The notes: generated from the letters alone by a model not told the origin. Numbered from the stretch's first letter, positions 1 through 8,463 are shown. The stretch: DNA of 64,000 nt from Geodermatophilus sp. DSM 44513 (GCF_032460525.1 NZ_CP135963.1:4464001-4528000), one strand, 5' to 3'. A program made the numbers and translations.

Positions 1-210
1 GCCATCAAGGTGGCCACCCCGAGGGTCGCCCTCGACGTCATCGACCGGGCGATCCAGCTGCACGGCGGGGCGGGCGTCAGCGACGACACCGTGCTGGCCC
101 GCTTCTACGCCAGCGCGCGGACGCTGCGGATCGTCGACGGCCCCGACGCCGTGCACATCCGCGGCGTGGCCAAGGAGGAGCTGGCGCGGGAGCGCCCCTA
201 CGCCGGCTGA
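1..210 (+). CDS. acyl-CoA dehydrogenase, C-terminal fragment
   Basis: The open frame enters from the left edge and ends with TGA at 208-210, so only the last 69 residues are present. The segment AIQLHGGAGVSDDTVLARFYASARTLRIVDGPDAVH is the typical C-terminal helical part of acyl-CoA dehydrogenases: the IQLHGGAG turn near the FAD adenosine and the closing RI-DGPDEVH-like motif. The enzyme would oxidise an acyl-CoA to the 2-enoyl-CoA. The H-I-R-x-VAKEEL tail resembles the ACAD10/11-like branch, but the subfamily cannot be fixed from this fragment. Its last ten bases (CGCCGGCTGA) recur at the end of every unit of the tandem repeat that follows. Confidence 0.85.
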   Translation, partial: AIKVATPRVALDVIDRAIQLHGGAGVSDDTVLARFYASARTLRIVDGPDAVHIRGVAKEELARERPYAG

Positions 211-791
211 CAGCCCGGGGAGCATCGCAGCGAGCGCCAGCGAGCGAGGAGCGGACCCGGGCGCGGAAGCCGGCCGAGGACAGCGCCGGCTGACAGCCCG
301 GGGAGCATCGCAGCGAGCGCCAGCGAGCGAGGAGCGGACCCGGGCGCGGAAGCCGGCCGAGGACAGCGCCGGCTGACAGCCCGGGGAGCATCGCAGCGAG
401 CGCCAGCGAGCGAGGAGCGGACCCGGGCGCGGAAGCCGGCCGAGGACAGCGCCGGCTGACAGCCCGGGGAGCATCGCAGCGAGCGCCAGCGAGCGAGGAG
501 CGGACCCGGGCGCGGAAGCCGGCCGAGGACAGCGCCGGCTGACAGCCCGGGGAGCATCGCAGCGAGCGCCAGCGAGCGAGGAGCGGACCCGGGCGCGGAA
601 GCCGGCCGAGGACAGCGCCGGCTGACAGCCCGGGGAGCATCGCAGCGAGCGCCAGCGAGCGAGGAGCGGACCCGGGCGCGGAAGCCGGCCGAGGACAGCG
701 CCGGCTGACAGCCCGGGGAGCATCGCAGCGAGCGCCAGCGAGCGAGGAGCGGACCCGGGCGCGGAAGCCGGCCGAGGACAGCGCCGGCTGA
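211..791. repeat. seven perfect tandem copies of an 83-bp unit
   Basis: The unit begins CAGCCCGGGGAGCATCGCAG and ends CGCCGGCTGA. Starts fall at 211, 294, 377, 460, 543, 626 and 709, exactly 83 bp apart, and I see no base difference between copies. Because 83 is not a multiple of three, open frames across it shift from unit to unit and are not coding. The ten bases closing each unit equal the last ten bases of the preceding gene (201-210), so the array abuts the stop codon. Confidence 0.97.
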
Positions 792-852
792 GGAAGGACT
801 CGTCCTCCCCACCCTCACCGGCTCGGGGCGGTGCCCCGGACGGGGCGAGCGG

Positions 853-887
853 GTGAGGCCGGTCCCGCACCGCGGGGCCGGCCTCAC
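853..887 (-). terminator. hairpin downstream of the small gene at 918-1118
   Basis: GTGAGGCCGG at 853-862 pairs with CCGGCCTCAC at 878-887 around a 15-base loop that can itself pair partly. It lies about 30 bases beyond the stop codon of the minus-strand gene. There is no U-tract, as is usual for actinobacterial hairpin terminators. Confidence 0.55.
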
Positions 888-917
888 GGCGCTGCACGGC
901 TCACACCGCCGCGCTGC

Positions 918-1118
918 TCACATCGCCATGCTGCCGCCGATCGCGCCGCCGGCGAGCTTGCCCTGCAGGGTGGCCTGGTCGAGGCCGACGGCGGACAGGG
1001 CGTCACTGTCGCGCTGCGTGTCGATCTGGTCGGGCAGCTGCGCGTCCACCTTCTCGGCGGTGTCGTTGTCACCCTCGCCGCGCAGCAGCTGCACGAGCTT
1101 CACCTTGTCGATCTGCAC
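918..1118 (-). CDS. small conserved-looking protein of unknown function (66 aa)
   Basis: The proposed GTG start at 1118 is preceded by GGAGG four bases upstream, which decides it over an ATG 60 bases further out. The product, MQIDKVKLVQLLRGEGDNDTAEKVDAQLPDQIDT and onward, is hydrophilic and ends in a Gly/Ala/Met-rich tail (LAGGAIGGSMAM). It has no signal peptide or membrane segment and belongs to no family I can name. The acidic, helix-friendly composition, good ribosome binding site and downstream hairpin make it a real gene rather than a chance frame. It stands alone between the repeat array and a sigma-factor operon read in the other direction. Confidence 0.6.
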   Translation of the reverse strand: MQIDKVKLVQLLRGEGDNDTAEKVDAQLPDQIDTQRDSDALSAVGLDQATLQGKLAGGAIGGSMAM

Positions 1119-1299
1119 GTCGCCTCCGTCCCCGGCGCTCCGGGCTGGGCGCCGTCCCAGCGGCGTGGTGCCCGTCACACCGGGCCCGAAACGCCGACCG
1201 GCACCGCCCCGGCGGACGGCACCCGGTCACGATCAGGTCACGGCGGCGTTCGTCCGCGGCCCGCCCGCGCGTCGGAGGGGTGACGACGAGGGGGAACGG

Positions 1300-1812
1300 G
1301 TGAGAGCACGAGACGAGGCGGCCTTCGAGGCGTTCGTCGCCGCACGGTCCGGCGAGCTGCTGCGCACCGCGGTGCTGCTCAGCCGCGACCGCGGGCACGC
1401 CGAGGACCTGCTGCAGACGGCTCTGGTGAAGGCCTACCGCCGGTGGTCACGGATCGCCGGCGAGGACCCCTACCCCTACGTGCGCCGCATCCTGGTGACC
1501 ACCGCGGCCGGCTGGTGGCGGCTGCGCAGCTCCCAGGAGGTCGTCGCGCTGCCCGCCGCGGAGCCGGCCGGCCCGGACGCCACCGAGGACGTCGCCGAGC
1601 GCGAGCGGGTCGCCGACGCGCTGGCCACCCTCCCGCCGCGGATGCGCGCCGTCCTGGTGTTGCGCTACGCCGAGGACCTCAGCGAGGCCGCCACCGCGGA
1701 CGCCCTGGGCTGCTCGGTGCACACGGTGCGCAGCCAGACCGTCCGCGGCCTCGCCCGGCTGCGCCTGCTGCTCGCCGACCCCGCCCCCGCCGCCCTGCTC
1801 GAGGAGTGCTGA
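1300..1812 (+). CDS. SigE-family ECF RNA polymerase sigma factor (170 aa)
   Basis: This is a group-4 sigma factor. Region 2 spans about residues 8-70, with FEAFVAARSGELLRTAVLLSRDRGHAEDLLQTALVKAYRRW, and region 4 about 105-160, with LPPRMRAVLVLRYAEDLSEAATADALGCSVHTVRSQTVRGLARLR, whose helix-turn-helix would read the -35 element. The GWWR motif between them marks the actinobacterial SigE-like (SACE_1801 type) group. GTG at 1300 is chosen because it lies just before the conserved region and follows a GGGGG tract. One base separates its stop from the next start, so the two genes are co-transcribed, and the partner probably controls its activity. Confidence 0.9.
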   Translation: MRARDEAAFEAFVAARSGELLRTAVLLSRDRGHAEDLLQTALVKAYRRWSRIAGEDPYPYVRRILVTTAAGWWRLRSSQEVVALPAAEPAGPDATEDVAERERVADALATLPPRMRAVLVLRYAEDLSEAATADALGCSVHTVRSQTVRGLARLRLLLADPAPAALLEEC

Positions 1813-1813
1813 C

Positions 1814-3184
1814 ATGCGGTCCGACCTCGAGGACCGGCTGCGCCGCGGGCTGCGCGCGACCGCCGACGACGTCCCGCCGGCGCCGTACGACCTGGCCGAC
1901 CGGGTGCGGTCCCGGGCGCGCCGGCAGCGGCGCACCCGGCTGGTCGCCACGGCCGCCGCCGCGGCCGCGGCGCTGGTGCTGGTCGGCGTGCCGGTGGCGG
2001 TGTCCGGCCTGGTCGCCGAGGACCGCGGTCAGCCGGCGGCGCCCGCCGACCGCCCGCCCCTCGACCCGCTGCCGTCCCTGTACGACCAGCCCACCCGCGG
2101 CTCGCTCGCCGGGGACACGGCGTGGCTGCGGGAGGTGGCCGTGCTCGGCTGGGTGCCGCCGGACCTGCCGGCCACGGCGTTCGCCGAGCTCCCGGAGGTC
2201 CCGCCGGACAGCCGGCGGGTGGCCTTCGCCGGTGACGTGGGCGACACCCGAGTGGCGTTCGTGCTCGGCCCCGACCAGCGGGGCAGCCTGCACGGCGCCT
2301 GGTTCACCGGCCCGCCCGGTGCCGCGCCGGGCGGGCTGTCGCTGGCCACCTCGGTGGGGCAGCTGTCGCGGACGGACCCGATCTCGCTGTGGGCCGCCCG
2401 GGACGACGACGGCGCGGTGCTCGTGGTCGTCGGCCTCCCCGGGGACGAGGCCCGGGCGTTGACCGGCCGGGACGTCACGGCCACCGGTGAGGTGACCGAG
2501 CGGTGGGAGCCGGTGCCGATGCCCGGCGGTGCCGGGGGGCTGGCCCTCGACGGGCCGCCCTGGCCGGCCGGCCTGCAGCTGGAGGTCCGGCGGGACGGCC
2601 GCCCCCAGCCGGCGGTGGCTGCCTGGACCGTGTACCCGGACGAGCTGGTGGACCGCCCGGTCGACGTCGCCGACCCCCGGGGCCTGCGCGGCCGGGTCGG
2701 TGAGGAGTTGCTGCGGTCGGCCGTGGAGTCCCTGGTGGGCAGCTACCGGCCGCCCACGGCCGAGCTCGCCCCGACGCTCCTCGCGGCCGCGGACCTCGGC
2801 GACTCCCCAGGCGGCGGGACGGCAGTCCTGGTGGGCGTCACGTTCCCGTCCGGGGCCACCGCCACCGCGCTGGCCACCCAGTGGCCGCTCGTCGACCCGG
2901 TGCAGAGCTCGAGCAGCGAGCTCACGATGACCGACCCGGCCCCGGCCGGTGCGCCGCTGCTGGACCGGGTGGTCGCGGTGGCGACCGGCCGGGCCCTCGC
3001 GGTGAGCGGCCCGGGCACCGGCGTGCGCGCCGAGGTGCTGCTGGCCGACGGCACGGTGACCACCACCGTCCCGCTGGTCGCCGGAGCCGGCGTGGAGCCG
3101 TACGTGCCGCCCGCTCCGGCCACCGTGCGGGTCCTCGACGCGAGCGGTGCCGTGGTGGGCGAGGCGCCGGTGCAGGGCGGCTGA
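1814..3184 (+). CDS. single-pass membrane protein, probable sigma-factor partner (456 aa)
   Basis: The first ~40 residues are charged and cytoplasmic (LEDRLRRGLRATADDVPPAPYDLADRVRSRARRQRR). A membrane segment follows at about 42-64 (LVATAAAAAAALVLVGVPVAVSGLV), then a ~390-residue outer domain with no family I recognise. This topology and position, one base after an ECF sigma factor, fit an anti-sigma factor or sensor. However, no zinc-finger HxxxCxxC motif is visible, so binding to the sigma factor is inference from context. The outer part is rich in Pro, Gly and Asp and may sense an envelope condition. Confidence 0.75.
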   Translation: MRSDLEDRLRRGLRATADDVPPAPYDLADRVRSRARRQRRTRLVATAAAAAAALVLVGVPVAVSGLVAEDRGQPAAPADRPPLDPLPSLYDQPTRGSLAGDTAWLREVAVLGWVPPDLPATAFAELPEVPPDSRRVAFAGDVGDTRVAFVLGPDQRGSLHGAWFTGPPGAAPGGLSLATSVGQLSRTDPISLWAARDDDGAVLVVVGLPGDEARALTGRDVTATGEVTERWEPVPMPGGAGGLALDGPPWPAGLQLEVRRDGRPQPAVAAWTVYPDELVDRPVDVADPRGLRGRVGEELLRSAVESLVGSYRPPTAELAPTLLAAADLGDSPGGGTAVLVGVTFPSGATATALATQWPLVDPVQSSSSELTMTDPAPAGAPLLDRVVAVATGRALAVSGPGTGVRAEVLLADGTVTTTVPLVAGAGVEPYVPPAPATVRVLDASGAVVGEAPVQGG

Positions 3185-3201
3185 CCTGGCCGGTCGCGGG
3201 C

Positions 3202-3393
3202 TCAGCGGCGCTGCGCGCGCCGGTACAGCAGCGCCGCCACGGCGGCCAGGACGGCCCCGAGGAACAGCTGGGCGACGCCGATGACCGCCCGGTCGCTGGC
3301 AAACCAGGTCACCGACGACACCAGGAGGACGGCGGCGATCCCCGCCGCGAGGAGGGCGACGAGGCGCTCCCGGCCGTCGGCGGGTGGGGTCAT
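3202..3393 (-). CDS. small two-helix membrane protein (63 aa)
   Basis: After a short polar start (MTPPADGRER) come two hydrophobic segments, about residues 11-32 (LVALLAAGIAAVLLVSSVTWF) and 36-57 (AVIGVAQLFLGAVLAAVAALLY), and a basic RRAQRR end that would stay in the cytoplasm. ATG at 3393 lies seven bases after a TAGGGT -10-like hexamer and has no Shine-Dalgarno sequence, so a leaderless message is likely. It converges on the sigma-factor operon with a 17-base gap. Function unknown. Confidence 0.6.
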   Translation of the reverse strand: MTPPADGRERLVALLAAGIAAVLLVSSVTWFASDRAVIGVAQLFLGAVLAAVAALLYRRAQRR

Positions 3394-3400
3394 GCCCACG

Positions 3401-3406
3401 ACCCTA
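3401..3406 (-). promoter_or_regulatory. -10 hexamer TAGGGT, leaderless start
   Basis: Read on the minus strand, TAGGGT stands seven bases before ATG 3393, which places transcription start at or next to the start codon. Confidence 0.4.
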
Positions 3407-3435
3407 GGTGGTGGCGTTCCGGACCCGGCCCCGCT

Positions 3436-3577
3436 GCAGGGGCCCGCGCCGAGCAGGTGACGTGCTGGAACGGCCCCCTCGCAGGGGCCCGCGCCGAGCA
3501 GGTGACGTGCTGGAACGGTCCCCTCGCAGGGGCCCGCGCCGAGCGGAGCGAGGCGTGGGGGGCGAGGAGGTCCTGTT
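3436..3577. repeat. REP-like family: 45-bp tandem units plus tail
   Basis: GCAGGGGCCCGCGCCGAGC starts at 3436, 3481 and 3526 (45-bp period, 2.5 units). Each unit contains GTGCTGGAACGG followed by a GGCCCC/GGGGCC hairpin. The last unit diverges into GGAGCGAGG plus a G-rich tail. Related copies lie at 32949-32999 and 40838-40958, all directly at gene ends; here it ends at the stop of the LCP gene. Confidence 0.85.
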
Positions 3578-5170
3578 TCAGTCGGCCTGGTTGGGCGGTT
3601 CACCCGCGGCGCGGGCCTCGGCGGCACGGACCGGGTCGTAGGCGCAGGCGTCGGTGACGTCGGTGACCGTCGCCGCGTCCCCTCCGGGCGCCGCGGACGG
3701 CGGGGTCGCCGCCGCGCTCGGTGCGGGCGCCGGGGTGGGCGTGCCGGTCACGGCGTCGTCCGGTGTCGGCGCCGGGTCGATGGCCTCGGCGACGATCGCG
3801 CGGATCTCGTCGTAGTCGGGGTAGGCCGGGTCGATCACGGTGTCGTCGAACACCACGCTGCGCACCTCGGCGTCCTTGACCAGGAAGGCGACGTCGACGA
3901 AGTCGTCGAGGGCCGACCGGGGGATGTCGGTGCTGACGATGTCCTGGGTGGTGGCGGCCAGCTCCTGGTAGCGCTCCAGCAAGGTCACCGGGTCGGCCGC
4001 GTCGATGATCGCGTCGATCGTGCAGCGCTGACGGGCCATCCGGTCGTAGTCGGTGAGCCCGAACCGGCCGCGGGCAAAGTCCAGCGCCCGGACGCCGTCC
4101 ATGCGCTGGGCGGGACCGGGGGCGATGTAGTCGTCGGGCAGCTCGCCGGTCCCGGGGTTGCCGTTCACCGGGACCCAGTAGTTGACGTTGACGGTGATCC
4201 CGCCGAGGGCGTCGACCAGCCGGGCGAAGCCGTCGAGGTTGACGAGCACGAAGTAGTCGATGTCCAGGCCGAGCGCCGCACCGACCCCGAGCTTGAGGAA
4301 GTCCGCGCCCGGGTCGTCGGTGGGGCCGAGGGCGTCGGGGTACTCCGCCGGGCCGTTGCGGTAGACGGCGTTGAGCAGGCTCTCGGTCTCGCTGCCGGCG
4401 TCGAACCCGTCCGGGTACACCTCGGCGAGCGGGCTGTCCGCGGGGAAGGGCAGGTTCTGCAGGTTGCGCGGCAGGCTGAACAGCGTGGTCGCGCCGGTCT
4501 CGGTGTCGATGCTGGCCACGATGACGGTGTCGGTGCGCACGCCGTCGCGGCCCACCCCACCGTCCCCACCCAGCAGCAGCACGTTCACCCGCTCCTGGTC
4601 ACCGAAGGGGTCGGCGGCGTCGACCGTGGCCGACTCCCGGTCGGCGAACAGGCCGCCGATGAGCGCCCGCTGGGCCAGGACCACCTGCCCGGCCGCGACG
4701 ACCGGGTAGGCCGCGGCGGCCACGAGCGCGGCGACGAGGACGCCGCCGACCACCTGCCGCGACCGTGGCGTCCGGGGCGGCACCAGGGCCCGGTGACCGG
4801 CCACGACGACGACGGCCCACAGCAGGCCCAGGACGACGATCGCGACGAAGACCCCGAGCAGGGCGGTCGGGTCGACGGCGACCTGCGCGGCGGTCCGCCG
4901 GCCCGCGGTGGCCAGCCAGACGGCGACGCCCAGCAGGAGCAGGGTCACCGTGAGGACGCCGGCACCCAGCCGCCGTCGGCCGGCCGCGAGGAACGCCGTG
5001 CCCGGCAGGACGGCGTTGAGCACGGTCAGGCCCAGCACGGCGGGGAACCCCCGGCCGCGGTCCGGTGATCCGGACCCCGGCCCCGGCGGGGCCGTGGTGG
5101 GGGGCGGGGGCAGCGGGCGGGAGCGGCGCGGGCCGATGGGACGCGTGGCGTCCCAGTCGTGCTCGCTCAC
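3578..5170 (-). CDS. LytR-CpsA-Psr (LCP) family glycopolymer ligase (530 aa)
   Basis: LCP proteins move undecaprenyl-linked glycopolymers (arabinogalactan or teichoic acid-like) onto peptidoglycan outside the membrane. A Pro-rich cytoplasmic head (1-40) precedes about four membrane segments (roughly 42-64, 71-91, 101-123 and 138-160). The LCP domain at about 190-440 shows VNVLLLGGDGGVGRDGVRTDTVIVASID, SLPRNLQNLP, and later ALDFARGRFGLTDYDRMARQR with the Arg/Asp residues that hold the pyrophosphate lipid. An acidic, Ala/Pro-rich tail follows. GTG 5170 is chosen for its upstream GGGGAGAGG; longer frames upstream run into the divergent exonuclease promoter. Four N-terminal helices rather than one is an expanded form seen in actinobacteria. 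Confidence 0.9.
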   Translation of the reverse strand: MSEHDWDATRPIGPRRSRPLPPPPTTAPPGPGSGSPDRGRGFPAVLGLTVLNAVLPGTAFLAAGRRRLGAGVLTVTLLLLGVAVWLATAGRRTAAQVAVDPTALLGVFVAIVVLGLLWAVVVVAGHRALVPPRTPRSRQVVGGVLVAALVAAAAYPVVAAGQVVLAQRALIGGLFADRESATVDAADPFGDQERVNVLLLGGDGGVGRDGVRTDTVIVASIDTETGATTLFSLPRNLQNLPFPADSPLAEVYPDGFDAGSETESLLNAVYRNGPAEYPDALGPTDDPGADFLKLGVGAALGLDIDYFVLVNLDGFARLVDALGGITVNVNYWVPVNGNPGTGELPDDYIAPGPAQRMDGVRALDFARGRFGLTDYDRMARQRCTIDAIIDAADPVTLLERYQELAATTQDIVSTDIPRSALDDFVDVAFLVKDAEVRSVVFDDTVIDPAYPDYDEIRAIVAEAIDPAPTPDDAVTGTPTPAPAPSAAATPPSAAPGGDAATVTDVTDACAYDPVRAAEARAAGEPPNQAD

Positions 5171-5271
5171 ACGCCTCTCCCCGTTCCCTGCTCGTTCACC
5201 GGACCCATGCTCCCATCCGGCAGCGGGTCCGGGGATCCGGCGGACGCCCGCGCGCCGCTGGGGGCGCCACC

Positions 5272-5277
5272 TAGGCT
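5272..5277 (+). promoter_or_regulatory. -10 hexamer TAGGCT, leaderless start
   Basis: TAGGCT lies eight bases before the GTG of the exonuclease gene at 5286. No Shine-Dalgarno sequence is present, so the message probably begins at the start codon. Confidence 0.45.
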
Positions 5278-5285
5278 GGGTCCCC

Positions 5286-6086
5286 GTGCGTCTCGCCACC
5301 TGGAACGTCAACTCGATCCGCACCCGCGCCGACCGGGTGGCCGCCTGGCTGCAGCGCTCGGACGTCGACGTCGTCGCCCTGCAGGAGACGAAGTGCCGGG
5401 ACGACCAATTCCCGGAGTCGCGGTTCACCGACCTCGGCTACCAGGTCGCGCACGTCGGTCACTCGCAGTGGAACGGCGTGGCGCTGCTGTCCCGCGTCGG
5501 GCTGGCCGACGTCGAGGTCGGCTTCCCCGGGATGCCGTCGTGGTCGGCGAAGGAGGGCGCCGAGCCGGCCGCGGAGGCGCGCGCCCTGGGCGCCACGTGC
5601 GGCGGCGTGCGGGTGTGGAGCCTCTACGTCCCCAACGGCCGGACGCTGGCCGACCCGCACTACCGGTACAAGCTGGAGTGGCTCGGCGCACTGCGGACGG
5701 CGGCGGCCGGCTGGCTGGCCGGGGACGCCGGCGCGCAGGTGGCCCTGGTCGGCGACTGGAACATCGCCCCGCAGGACGACGACGTGTGGGACGTCGGCGT
5801 CTTCGCGGGCGCCACGCACGTCTCCGAGCCCGAGCGCGCGGCGTTCCGCGCCGTCGTCGAGGCCGGGTACGCCGACGTCGTCCGGCCGCACGCCCCCGGG
5901 CCGGGGGTCTACACCTACTGGGACTACACCCAGCTGCGCTTCCCCCGGCGCGAGGGCATGCGGATCGACTTCGTGCTCGGCTCCCCCGCCCTGGCCGCCC
6001 GGGTCGCCGGCGCGCGCATCGACCGGGAGGAGCGCAAGGGCAAGGGCGCCAGCGACCACGCCCCCGTGGTGGTCGAGCTCAGCTGA
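5286..6086 (+). CDS. xth: exodeoxyribonuclease III / AP endonuclease (266 aa)
   Basis: The enzyme cleaves DNA at abasic sites and degrades 3' ends in base-excision repair. All hallmarks of the exonuclease III branch of the EEP fold are present: RLATWNVNSI at the N-terminus, LQETK (metal-binding Glu), YVPNGR, LVGDWNIAP with the catalytic Asp and Asn, MRIDFVLGSP, and the closing SDHAPVVVEL His-Asp pair. Its 266 residues match the usual length. GTG 5286 starts directly at the conserved core. It is divergent from the LCP gene and converges with the ABC permease, six bases away. Confidence 0.95.
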   Translation: MRLATWNVNSIRTRADRVAAWLQRSDVDVVALQETKCRDDQFPESRFTDLGYQVAHVGHSQWNGVALLSRVGLADVEVGFPGMPSWSAKEGAEPAAEARALGATCGGVRVWSLYVPNGRTLADPHYRYKLEWLGALRTAAAGWLAGDAGAQVALVGDWNIAPQDDDVWDVGVFAGATHVSEPERAAFRAVVEAGYADVVRPHAPGPGVYTYWDYTQLRFPRREGMRIDFVLGSPALAARVAGARIDREERKGKGASDHAPVVVELS

Positions 6087-6092
6087 GGCCGG

Positions 6093-6935
6093 TCACCGGG
6101 CCCGCCGGTAGCGGGTGATGGCCAGGGCCGCCATGACGACGGTGATCGCGGCGATCCAGGCCAGCGCGACCGGGACCACCTCCCCCAGCGGCTGGCCCAG
6201 CACCAGCGCGCGGATGGCGTCGATGGCCGCCGTGATCGGCTGGTTGTCGGCGAAGGCCTGCAGCCAGTCGGGCATCGACCCGGTGGGGACGAACGCCGAG
6301 CTGGCGAAGGTCAGCGGGAAGATGACCAGGAAGCCGGCCGCCTGGGCCGCCTCGGCGTTGCCCACCACCAGGCCGACGAGGGCGTAGTACCAGCTGAAGG
6401 CGATGCCCAGCAGCAGGAGCAGGCCGACCGCGGCGAGCAGGCCGCCGACGCTGTCGGGCCGGAAGCCCACGGCGAGGCCGACGGCCACCATGAGCGTGAT
6501 CGACAGCAGGTTGCGGGCGACGTCGGCGAGCACCCGCCCGGTCAGGACGGCCGAGCGGGCCATCGGCAGGCTGCGGAAGCGGTCGACCACGCCGGAGGCG
6601 AGGTCCTCGGTCAGCCCGACCGCGGTGGCGATCCCGCCGAAGACGACCGTCTGCACGAACACCCCGGCCATCAGGTAGTCGACGTAGTCGACGCCCGGCA
6701 CGCTGATCGCGCCGCCGAAGACGTAGCGGAACAGCAGGGTGAACATGATCGGCTGGATGGCCGCGAAGACCAGGATCTGCGGCTGGCGCAGCTGGCCGAC
6801 CAGGTTGCGCCAGGTCACCGTCAGGGCGTCGGTGACGGCCCACCCCAGCAGTGGGCGGTACTCCTCCGTCACCGCCCTCCCCGGCCGGTCGCGGGCGGGC
6901 CGGTCCAGGTCGGCGATCGTCGTGCCTGTGCTCAT
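6093..6935 (-). CDS. ABC-2 type (DrrB-like) exporter permease (280 aa)
   Basis: This is the membrane half of a two-gene exporter of the daunorubicin-resistance DrrAB type. A polar cytoplasmic head (1-50) precedes about six membrane segments starting near ILVFAAIQPIMFTLLFRYVFGG. The family motif DYLMAGVFVQTVVFGG, then GVVDRFRSLPMARSAVLTGRVLAD and SSAFVPTGSMPDWLQAFADNQPIT, are all typical of ABC2_membrane DrrB proteins. The start has GCAGGAG upstream and lies 27 bases after the stop of the ATPase gene, so the two are an operon. The substrate (drug, glycolipid or lipid) cannot be told. Confidence 0.9.
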   Translation of the reverse strand: MSTGTTIADLDRPARDRPGRAVTEEYRPLLGWAVTDALTVTWRNLVGQLRQPQILVFAAIQPIMFTLLFRYVFGGAISVPGVDYVDYLMAGVFVQTVVFGGIATAVGLTEDLASGVVDRFRSLPMARSAVLTGRVLADVARNLLSITLMVAVGLAVGFRPDSVGGLLAAVGLLLLLGIAFSWYYALVGLVVGNAEAAQAAGFLVIFPLTFASSAFVPTGSMPDWLQAFADNQPITAAIDAIRALVLGQPLGEVVPVALAWIAAITVVMAALAITRYRRAR

Positions 6936-6962
6936 GCGTGGGGCTCCTGCGATCGGGGCTGC

Positions 6963-7892
6963 TCAGGCAGCGCGGGAGGTGAGGGAGAGGAAGACCTGGT
7001 CCAGGCTGGGCTCGGTCAGGGTGAGGCCGCGGACGGCGATGCCCGCGGCGTCCAGCCGGCGGACCACCTCGGTGAGCGCGGCCGGGCCGTCGGCCACCTC
7101 CACCGCCACCGAGCCGGCCGACGCGTCCACCTCCGGGACGCCGGTGCCCACCCCGGCCAGCCGCTCCGCCGCCGTCCGGACGTCCTCGGTCGTGGAGAGC
7201 CGGACGACCAGGCGGGTGGCCGCCAGCCGTGACTTGAGCTCCGCCGGCGTCCCCTCGGCCACGACGCGGCCGGCGTCGATGACCGCGATGCGGTCGGCCA
7301 GCTGGTCGGCCTCCTCCAGGTACTGCGTGGTCAGCAGCACGGTCGTGCCCGCGGCGACGAGGTCCCGGACGACCGACCACAGGTCGGCGCGGCTGGCCGG
7401 GTCCAGGCCGGTCGTCGGCTCGTCGAGGAAGACCACGAGCGGCTCGGCGACCAGCGCGGCGGCGAGGTCCAGCCGGCGGCGCATGCCCCCGGAGTAGGTG
7501 CCCGCCGTCCGGCGGCCGGCGTCGGTCAGCCCGAACCGCTCCAGCAGCTCGCCCGCGCGACGGCGGGCCGCCGACGGCCGGAGGTGGGCGAGGCGGCCGG
7601 CGAGCAGCAGGTTCTCGCGGCCGGTGAGGTTCGGGTCGACGGCGGCGAACTGACCGGCCAGCCCGATGCTGCGGCGGACCTGCGGCGCGTCGCGCACCAC
7701 GTCGAAGCCCGCGACCCGCGCACTGCCCGCGTCCGGCCGGGCCAGTGTGGCGAGCACCCGGACGGCCGTCGTCTTGCCGGCCCCGTTGGGTCCGAGCAGC
7801 CCCAGCACCGTCCCGCCGGCCACGGACAGGTCGATCCCGTCGAGGGCCTGCACCGCCCCGAAGGCCTTGCACAGGCCGCTGACCTCGATCAC
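6963..7892 (-). CDS. DrrA-like ABC exporter ATP-binding protein (309 aa)
   Basis: The nucleotide-binding domain shows Walker [14 protein letters not shown]-loop [12 protein letters not shown], signature [16 protein letters not shown], Walker [14 protein letters not shown] and switch region [11 protein letters not shown]. It is followed by the ~80-residue C-terminal domain typical of DrrA ([14 protein letters not shown] to [16 protein letters not shown]). GTG 7892 is preferred over an ATG 60 bases upstream because GAGAGGAG sits eight bases before it and the protein then begins at the canonical [12 protein letters not shown]. It is divergent from the MarR gene, which probably represses it. Confidence 0.92.
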   Translation of the reverse strand: MIEVSGLCKAFGAVQALDGIDLSVAGGTVLGLLGPNGAGKTTAVRVLATLARPDAGSARVAGFDVVRDAPQVRRSIGLAGQFAAVDPNLTGRENLLLAGRLAHLRPSAARRRAGELLERFGLTDAGRRTAGTYSGGMRRRLDLAAALVAEPLVVFLDEPTTGLDPASRADLWSVVRDLVAAGTTVLLTTQYLEEADQLADRIAVIDAGRVVAEGTPAELKSRLAATRLVVRLSTTEDVRTAAERLAGVGTGVPEVDASAGSVAVEVADGPAALTEVVRRLDAAGIAVRGLTLTEPSLDQVFLSLTSRAA

Positions 7893-7974
7893 GTCCGTCT
7901 CCTCTCGCGGGTGTACGGCCTCCATGGCACAACAGACATTCCGGTGTGTCAACTATCGGCAGGTACCAACTTGC

Positions 7975-7980
7975 TAGACT
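7975..7980 (+). promoter_or_regulatory. -10 hexamer of marR in the drrA-marR divergent region
   Basis: TAGACT lies six bases before GTG 7987, again suggesting a leaderless message. The 94-bp divergent region (7893-7986) is the only AT-richer stretch nearby and holds TTGACA on the minus strand at about 7946-7951. That suits a drrA promoter close enough to marR to be controlled by it. No clear palindromic operator is visible. Confidence 0.4.
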
Positions 7981-7986
7981 CCCGGC

Positions 7987-8463
7987 GTGTCCACCGTCGA
8001 CGACTCGCGTGTCCGGGCCACCGCGGCACAGCGGTCGGACCTGGGCGAGGCCGTGATGCGCTTCTTCGAGGCCTTCGCGCGCACCCTGCACGCCGCCGCG
8101 GAGGCCGGCGGGCTGACCGTCCCGCAGGCGCGGCTGATCGACGTGCTGCAGCCCGGGCAGCCGCTGCCCATGACCGAGGTGGCCCGGCTCCTGGGTTGCG
8201 ACACCTCGAACGCGACCGGCCTGGTCGACCGCCTCGAGCAGCGGGGGCTGCTGGAACGCCGTGCCGCGCCGGCCGACCGTCGTGTGCGCGCGGTGGTCCT
8301 GACCCCGGCGGGGGAGTCGGCGCGCGCGGACCTCGTCCAGCGCACCCGCACGGACAACCCGCTGTTCGCCCGGCTGGACGGCGAGGCGGCCCGCAGGCTC
8401 AGCCGGCAGCTGCAGGCGCTGGCCCGGCCGGACGACCCCGCCGGGGAGCACCCCGACCGGTGA
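7987..8463 (+). CDS. MarR-family transcriptional regulator (158 aa)
   Basis: A winged-helix regulator: LTVPQARLIDVLQPGQPLPMTEVARLLGCDTSNATGLVDRLEQRGLLERRAAPADRRVRAVVLTPAGESA covers recognition helix, wing (the DRR turn) and the start of the dimer helix. Length and layout are standard. Divergent orientation to the DrrAB-type exporter, with 94 bp between the starts, is the classic arrangement of a drug-responsive MarR repressor beside its target. The ligand is unknown. The GTG start follows a -10 box so closely that no leader seems to exist. Confidence 0.9.
   Translation: MSTVDDSRVRATAAQRSDLGEAVMRFFEAFARTLHAAAEAGGLTVPQARLIDVLQPGQPLPMTEVARLLGCDTSNATGLVDRLEQRGLLERRAAPADRRVRAVVLTPAGESARADLVQRTRTDNPLFARLDGEAARRLSRQLQALARPDDPAGEHPDR

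Noticed and set aside
211..887. Long minus-strand open frames across the 83-bp array and a CRISPR-like look
   Set aside because: The unit is contiguous with no variable spacers, and 83 is not divisible by three, so apparent proteins are three-unit frame cycles of GC-rich sequence.
1280..1300. Earlier GTG start for the ECF sigma factor at 1280
   Set aside because: It is not in frame with the sigma-factor coding region; GTG 1300 is.
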